Assembly: GCA_021163295.1 (NCBI GenBank) | Contig: JAGGXD010000201.1 | Location: forward strand, 1-32,054 | Direction of reading: 5' to 3' | DNA from: Bacteroidales bacterium | GTDB lineage: Bacteria > Bacteroidota > Bacteroidia > Bacteroidales > VadinHA17 | DNA length: 32,054 bases | Shown: piece by piece, positions 27,608 to 32,054 of the stretch | How positions within the stretch are numbered: the first letter of the stretch is position 1 | How the letters are laid out: every line of letters starts with the position of its first letter | Made by a program: the position numbers and the translations under genes | The notes under the pieces: model-generated | What the model was told of the DNA's origin: nothing | The model's database searches: none | The model's input: only the letters and a program-made list of their open reading frames with translations

Positions 27608-27639
27608 CAAAGAAATGTAAATCAAAATTATTATTCAAA
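27608..27639 (-). promoter_or_regulatory. Candidate acpP operon promoter
   Basis: On the minus strand TTTG (27639-27636), 20 bases, and TTTCTTTG (27615-27608) fit the Bacteroidota promoter with one mismatch in the -7 box. An alternative exact box TAATTTTG lies at 27630-27623 but lacks a -33 partner. The leader would be about 40 bases. Confidence 0.5.
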
Positions 27640-27699
27640 TAAAAATAATGTTTTTTAATCTATTGTCTATCTTTTTTTAAAAAAAAAGAAAATAAATTT

Positions 27700-27707
27700 T
27701 AATTTTG
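27700..27707 (+). promoter_or_regulatory. Candidate -7 box for purN
   Basis: TAATTTTG matches TAnnTTTG exactly, 30 bases before the ATG at 27738. It overlaps the TTG that opens the track ORF at 27705, which argues against that codon as the start. No TTTG is seen at -33, only a T run. Confidence 0.45.
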
Positions 27708-27737
27708 AATATAGTTAATGAATATAAAGCGTTAAAA

Positions 27738-28304
27738 ATGAAACATATCTGTATTTTTGCCTCAGGTAACGGAACAAATGCAAAAAATATCATTGAATAC
27801 TTTAAAAAGACGAGTAATATTGAAGTATCCCTGGTCTTATCCAATAAAAGGGAGGCCTATGTGCTTCAGCGAGCACAATTATCAGGTGTATCAAACAGGT
27901 TTTTCTCCAGAGAAGATTTCAATAATTACACTGTATTGAAACTTCTTGAGGAATACAAGATTGATTTTATTGTGTTAGCAGGATTTCTCTGGTTGATGCC
28001 AAAAGATTTTTTAAGAGCTTACCCGAATCGTATTGTCAATATTCATCCTGCACTTCTTCCCAAATACGGAGGAAAAGGAATGTACGGGGCCAGGGTGCAC
28101 GAGACTGTTCTGGAAAACAAGGAGAAGGAATCAGGAATCTCTATTCATTATGTAAATGAAGAGTATGATAAAGGGGATATCATTTTTCAGGCAAGGTGTA
28201 AAATTGAACAGGGTGAAACAGCAGGTTCATTGGCGAACAAAGTACACAAACTCGAATATGAACACTACCCGCTGGTGATTGAAAAATTAGTGGACAGTAT
28301 TTAA
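27738..28304 (+). CDS. purN: Phosphoribosylglycinamide formyltransferase (GART, PurN type)
   Basis: Transfers a formyl group from 10-formyltetrahydrofolate to GAR in purine synthesis. From ATG 27738 it is 188 residues, the normal length. The start motif IFASGNGTNAKNI forms the phosphate loop. NIHPALLPKYGGKGMYG holds the catalytic Asn and His, and NEEYDKGDIIFQ holds the catalytic Asp. The track ORF starts at a TTG eleven codons earlier, inside a likely promoter box, and the fold begins at MKHICIFASG, so the ATG is preferred. Its last 18 bases overlap, tail to tail, the end of the M23 peptidase gene. Confidence 0.95.
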   Translation: MKHICIFASGNGTNAKNIIEYFKKTSNIEVSLVLSNKREAYVLQRAQLSGVSNRFFSREDFNNYTVLKLLEEYKIDFIVLAGFLWLMPKDFLRAYPNRIVNIHPALLPKYGGKGMYGARVHETVLENKEKESGISIHYVNEEYDKGDIIFQARCKIEQGETAGSLANKVHKLEYEHYPLVIEKLVDSI

Positions 28305-29564
28305 CAAATCGGTAATAACACTTTTTACTTTTTCGTAATCTTCCCTGTTTTCTTCTGAAACCGGTTCTACCGGTGGTGCTTTTACCTTAAGAGGATCAAT
28401 GGGAGTTCCATATTTATAGAATCTGAAATCCAGATGAGGACCTGTTGATAATCCTGAGCTGCCTACATAACCGATTATATCCCCTTGTTTAACATATTTG
28501 CCCGACTTTACACCCTTCCCATACCTGCTAAGATGCATATAAGCAGTTGTATAAACAGAATTGTGCCTGATCTTTACCATTCGTCCCGCACCACCAAAAT
28601 ATCCTGTTTTAATTATTTTTCCATCACCGATAGCATGAACAGGCGTACCGACAGGAGCTGCATAATCCACCCCATGGTGGGGGCGTCGGATTTTTAATAT
28701 TGGATGTAAACGGCTGTTTGAAAACCTGGAACTTATCCTGGAAAATCGTAACGGGGCTTTCAGAAATGCCTTCCTGAGACTATTCCCGTTAATATCAAAA
28801 TAACTTTCACTGTTGTTCTGAACAAACGGAATTGCAAAAAAGTCTTCCCCCATATGGTTAAACCAGGCAGCATAAATTTTACTGATCCCTATTGAAGTAC
28901 TGTCAACATACTGTTCTTCATATACTATTTTAAACGAATCGCCTTTTTGTAATCCGAAAAAATCTATACTCCAGGCAAAAATTTCAGAGAGATCATTTAC
29001 AAGAACCAAATTAAGGCTTTCCTCGTTTATTGTATTCCACAATGAAACAGATATTATACCCGAAGCTGTTTTCTGTTCGGCAATAATTTGTTTGGTTTCT
29101 TTATAAACATTTATTGAATCTCCCAGGTCAAAGACAATGTAATCTGTTGGCGTATGTTCATATACTACGTACCTTGTTCTATTAAGACTGTCTTTGGTTT
29201 GAAAAACAACGTAAGGATTACCCCTTTTAATTTTCCTGACATCAAATACTTCACGGGATAATTGGACAACCTGATTAATATCAGGGTTGGGAACTCTATA
29301 TTCTGATAAGAGATCGGAGAGGAACTGGTTTCTTCTTATTTTCCCTTCAATTATATTTAATGAATCATACGAAATGCCATATTTTAAATGAACAGCTTTT
29401 GGCGTTGTAATACTGTCTGTTGGTAATACCTCGCTAAAAGTACCGGTAGTTCTTTTGCAGGCAGGGTTAATAAATATTAGTATCCCTGAAAATAGCAGAA
29501 ACAAAAAATAAACAATTTTCCTATTCAATTTTTTATTTTTTTCTGATACTTCATACCACAACAT
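28287..29564 (-). CDS. M23 (LytM-type) metallopeptidase, membrane-anchored
   Basis: A 425-residue cell-envelope protein, probably a peptidoglycan endopeptidase or a regulator of one. Residues 16-36 form a hydrophobic signal or anchor ([21 protein letters not shown]); the Cys is preceded by a poor lipobox, so lipidation is uncertain. The C-terminal M23 domain starts near 275. Zinc ligands His296 and Asp300 are in HHGVDYAAP. The second motif is GPHLDFRF: His377 is present, but Asp379 replaces the usual second His of HxH. About 230 residues between anchor and domain are unassigned. Its start overlaps the leuS stop by 14 bases, so the two are probably co-transcribed. Confidence 0.9.
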   Translation of the reverse strand: MLWYEVSEKNKKLNRKIVYFLFLLFSGILIFINPACKRTTGTFSEVLPTDSITTPKAVHLKYGISYDSLNIIEGKIRRNQFLSDLLSEYRVPNPDINQVVQLSREVFDVRKIKRGNPYVVFQTKDSLNRTRYVVYEHTPTDYIVFDLGDSINVYKETKQIIAEQKTASGIISVSLWNTINEESLNLVLVNDLSEIFAWSIDFFGLQKGDSFKIVYEEQYVDSTSIGISKIYAAWFNHMGEDFFAIPFVQNNSESYFDINGNSLRKAFLKAPLRFSRISSRFSNSRLHPILKIRRPHHGVDYAAPVGTPVHAIGDGKIIKTGYFGGAGRMVKIRHNSVYTTAYMHLSRYGKGVKSGKYVKQGDIIGYVGSSGLSTGPHLDFRFYKYGTPIDPLKVKAPPVEPVSEENREDYEKVKSVITDLLNTVH

Positions 29565-31950
29565 TTACTATTCGTTTGGGAACAACGATTAATTTCTTAG
29601 GCTTTTTCCCGTCGAGCCACCGTTCTGCTCTTTTGTCATTCAGAACAGCCTCTTCTATTTCCTCCTTGCCCAGTGAGATGGAAAGCTCTATTTTAAATCT
29701 TAGTTTTCCATTAAATGAAACAGGATACTCGAAAGTGTCTTCTTTAAGAAATTCTTCACTATATGCCGGAAATTTTTCATTTGCAATACTCGGTTCATTT
29801 CCAAGTACCTCCCACAGTTCTTCAGCCAGGTGAGGAGCAAACGGTGATAATAATTTAGTAAATATTTCTGCTGTGTTTCTTGTAACAGTCCCGGCTTTCA
29901 GACAATGATTTGTAAAGATCATCATTTGCGAAATCGCAGTATTGAATCTTAACCCTTCAATATCATTTTCAACTTTCTTTATGGTTTGATGCAGAGCTTT
30001 AAGTGTATCAGGATCTTCGGTTTCTTTATTGATATTATCAGGATTTGCAAAAAATTTATATGTTCTGATAAGGAAACCAAACACCCCTTTCACTCCATTT
30101 TCCGACCATGGTTTCACTTTTTCAAGAGGTCCCATAAACATTTCATATAATCTCAGGCTATCGGCTCCATAATTTTCAATAACACTATCGGGATTAATAA
30201 CATTACCTCTTGATTTACTCATTTTCTCACCATCTTCACCTAGTATAAGCCCTTGATTTACAAGTTTTTTAAAAGGTTCTTTTGTGGAAACCAGTCCGAG
30301 GTCGTACAGTACTTTATGCCAGAAACGGGCATATAATAAATGCAGTACAGCATGCTCTACACCACCAACATAAAGATCTACCGGCATCCAGTATTTTTCT
30401 GCTTCATCCGACCATGCCTTTTCGTCATTCCCGGGATCACAGAATCTGAGGTAGTACCAGCAGCTTCCTGCCCACTGAGGCATTGTATTTGTTTCGCGCC
30501 TGGCTTTTTTACCTGTTTTCGGATCGGTAATATAGAGCCATGAATCGATAGTGGCAAGTGGTGATTCCCCGGTTCCCGAGGGTTCATATTTGTCAACATC
30601 CGGCAAGGTGACAGGAAGCTCATCTTCATCAAGGCAGCGGACAGTTCCGTCTTCGTATTTCAGGACAGGGAATGGTTCACCCCAGTACCGTTGCCTGGAA
30701 AATACCCAATCGCGTAATTTATAATTAATTTCTTTTTTGCCTATTTTTTTCCCAATAAGCCAGTTGTCCATTTTGTTTACTGCATCCTCTTTACCGAGAC
30801 CATCCAGGAAGCAGGAATTAATATGTGCCCCATCTTCAATAAAAGCCTCTTTTTCAATATCGCCCCCTTCCAGTACGGGAATAATCGGAAGATCAAAATG
30901 GCGGGCAAATTCCCAGTCACGCTGATCATGAGCCGGAACAGCCATAATAGCACCCGAACCGTAAGATATTAATACATAGTCGGCTACCCATATAGGGATT
31001 TTTTGATTATTTGCCGGGTTAATGGCATATGCCCCGGTAAAAACCCCGGTTTTTTCCTTTGCCAGATCAGTCCTTTCCAGATCGCTTTTAACAGTTGCTT
31101 TTTGAATATATTCCTCTACTGTTTTCTTGTTTTCCGGTATAGTTATTTTGGCTACCAGTTCATGCTCGGGAGCCAGCACCATATATGTAGCACCAAACAG
31201 GGTGTCTGATCGTGTAGTGAAAACCTCAATTATCTGGTTATTATCTGCAATTTTAAATTTAATATTTGCTCCTTCAGATTTGCCGATCCAGTTACGCTGC
31301 ATCTCCTTAATATTGTCCGGCCAGTCAAGCTCGTCAAGATCTTCCAGAAGCTTATCGGCATATTCAGTGATTTTCAGCATCCATTGCCGCATTGGTTTAC
31401 GAATAACCTTATGACCTCCAAGTTCTGATTTTCCATCGACTATCTCTTCGTTAGCCAGAACAATTTTCAGATCGGGGCACCAGTTTACCTGTATCTCATC
31501 TTCATAAGCAAGTCCTTTATTGTACAATTTGGTAAATATCCACTGTGTCCATTTGTAATATTTGCTATTGCTTGTGGCAATTTCCCTGTTCCAATCGTAT
31601 GCAAACCCCAGGGATTTTAGTTGTCTTTTAAATACCTGAATATTTTTTTGTGTAATAATATTGGGATGTGTACCGGTTTTTATAGCATAATTTTCCGTTG
31701 GTAATCCAAAACTGTCCCATCCCATCGGATGGAGAACATTGTACCCTTTCATACTCTTGAATCGCCCTACAATATCTGTGGCTGTATATCCTTCGGGATG
31801 TCCTACATGAAGACCGCTTCCTGATGGGTATGGGAACATATCAAGAATAAAAAACTTGGGTTTTGAATGATCAACTTCTACCTTAAAGGTTTTGTTTTTT
31901 TCCCAGTATTCCTGCCACTTCTTTTCTATCTCGTTAAATTTATACTCCAT
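29551..31950 (-). CDS. leuS: Leucyl-tRNA synthetase
   Basis: Class Ia aminoacyl-tRNA synthetase charging tRNA-Leu, with a CP1 editing domain. The HIGH motif is [12 protein letters not shown] and the KMSKS motif is [10 protein letters not shown]. The editing core includes [21 protein letters not shown]. From ATG 31950 the protein has 799 residues, close to other Bacteroidota LeuRS. The track ORF begins at a TTG eleven codons upstream, but [16 protein letters not shown] is the normal LeuRS start and the TTG overlaps the likely transcription start. It leads an operon with the M23 peptidase gene. Confidence 0.97.
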   Translation of the reverse strand: MEYKFNEIEKKWQEYWEKNKTFKVEVDHSKPKFFILDMFPYPSGSGLHVGHPEGYTATDIVGRFKSMKGYNVLHPMGWDSFGLPTENYAIKTGTHPNIITQKNIQVFKRQLKSLGFAYDWNREIATSNSKYYKWTQWIFTKLYNKGLAYEDEIQVNWCPDLKIVLANEEIVDGKSELGGHKVIRKPMRQWMLKITEYADKLLEDLDELDWPDNIKEMQRNWIGKSEGANIKFKIADNNQIIEVFTTRSDTLFGATYMVLAPEHELVAKITIPENKKTVEEYIQKATVKSDLERTDLAKEKTGVFTGAYAINPANNQKIPIWVADYVLISYGSGAIMAVPAHDQRDWEFARHFDLPIIPVLEGGDIEKEAFIEDGAHINSCFLDGLGKEDAVNKMDNWLIGKKIGKKEINYKLRDWVFSRQRYWGEPFPVLKYEDGTVRCLDEDELPVTLPDVDKYEPSGTGESPLATIDSWLYITDPKTGKKARRETNTMPQWAGSCWYYLRFCDPGNDEKAWSDEAEKYWMPVDLYVGGVEHAVLHLLYARFWHKVLYDLGLVSTKEPFKKLVNQGLILGEDGEKMSKSRGNVINPDSVIENYGADSLRLYEMFMGPLEKVKPWSENGVKGVFGFLIRTYKFFANPDNINKETEDPDTLKALHQTIKKVENDIEGLRFNTAISQMMIFTNHCLKAGTVTRNTAEIFTKLLSPFAPHLAEELWEVLGNEPSIANEKFPAYSEEFLKEDTFEYPVSFNGKLRFKIELSISLGKEEIEEAVLNDKRAERWLDGKKPKKLIVVPKRIVNVVV

Positions 31951-31987
31951 AAATGGATTGCTTTTCTTTTTGTAAAAATACAACTTG

Positions 31988-32018
31988 CGAAATTAGGGAA
32001 TCTTTATGAATTTTCAAT
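31988..32018 (-). promoter_or_regulatory. Candidate leuS promoter
   Basis: On the minus strand ATTG (32018-32015), 19 bases, and TAATTTCG (31995-31988) match the two-box consensus with one mismatch each. The leader would be about 30 bases. This is the last identifiable feature; the remaining bases to 32054 show nothing else. Confidence 0.4.
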
Positions 32019-32054
32019 TTTTATAGTAATTATAAAATTTGCATCGGTTTGCGA

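Overview
The window looks like a chromosomal segment of a member of the Bacteroidota, probably of the Bacteroidales/Marinilabiliales type. The evidence is the AT-rich sequence, promoters of the TTTG-N17-20-TAnnTTTG kind, A-rich leaders instead of strong Shine-Dalgarno sites, an IPExxxVDY-family protein beside rnc-fabF-acpP, and a two-component pair very like RprX/RprY. Exact placement cannot be given without a database search.

Layout. (1) 1-2640: groES-groEL with a strong terminator, then a RidA-family protein that unusually carries a signal peptide. (2) 2658-2818: a tRNA-Val(GAC) gene with its own promoter and a terminator that also works for the opposite strand; its anticodon loop has C at position 33 instead of the near-universal U. 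(3) 2855-18287, minus strand: a tightly packed seven-gene transport operon. In transcription order it holds an ABC ATPase, an ABC-2 permease fused to a degenerate M1-peptidase-like region and a golvesin/xanthan-lyase-like C-terminal domain, a TolC-family outer-membrane channel, a lipoprotein periplasmic adaptor, an RND permease, a second RND permease fused in one 1573-residue chain to six extra membrane segments and a complete ABC ATPase, and a small ABC-2 permease. (4) 18444-19745: a Tat-signal class V aminotransferase. (5) 19931-21718: lepA. (6) 21749-24754: RprY/RprX-like two-component genes, divergent from an acidic exported protein; the shared intergenic region has helically phased TTAACA direct repeats. 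(7) 24821-27561: IPExxxVDY protein, rnc, fabF, acpP on the minus strand. (8) 27738-28304: purN, overlapping tail to tail with an M23 peptidase gene. (9) 28287-31950: the M23 peptidase and leuS, overlapping and probably co-transcribed.

Most of the window is housekeeping. The unusual part is the seven-gene operon, in which a tripartite RND pump and two ABC-2 modules are encoded together and physically joined in one polypeptide. The two ATPases are clearly paralogous, and the only other ATPase available to the last permease is the domain fused to the RND protein. The inferred model is a composite exporter: an ABC part acts at the inner membrane, possibly as a heterodimer, and an RND-adaptor-TolC part carries the same cargo across the periplasm and outer membrane. 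The substrate cannot be told from the sequence.
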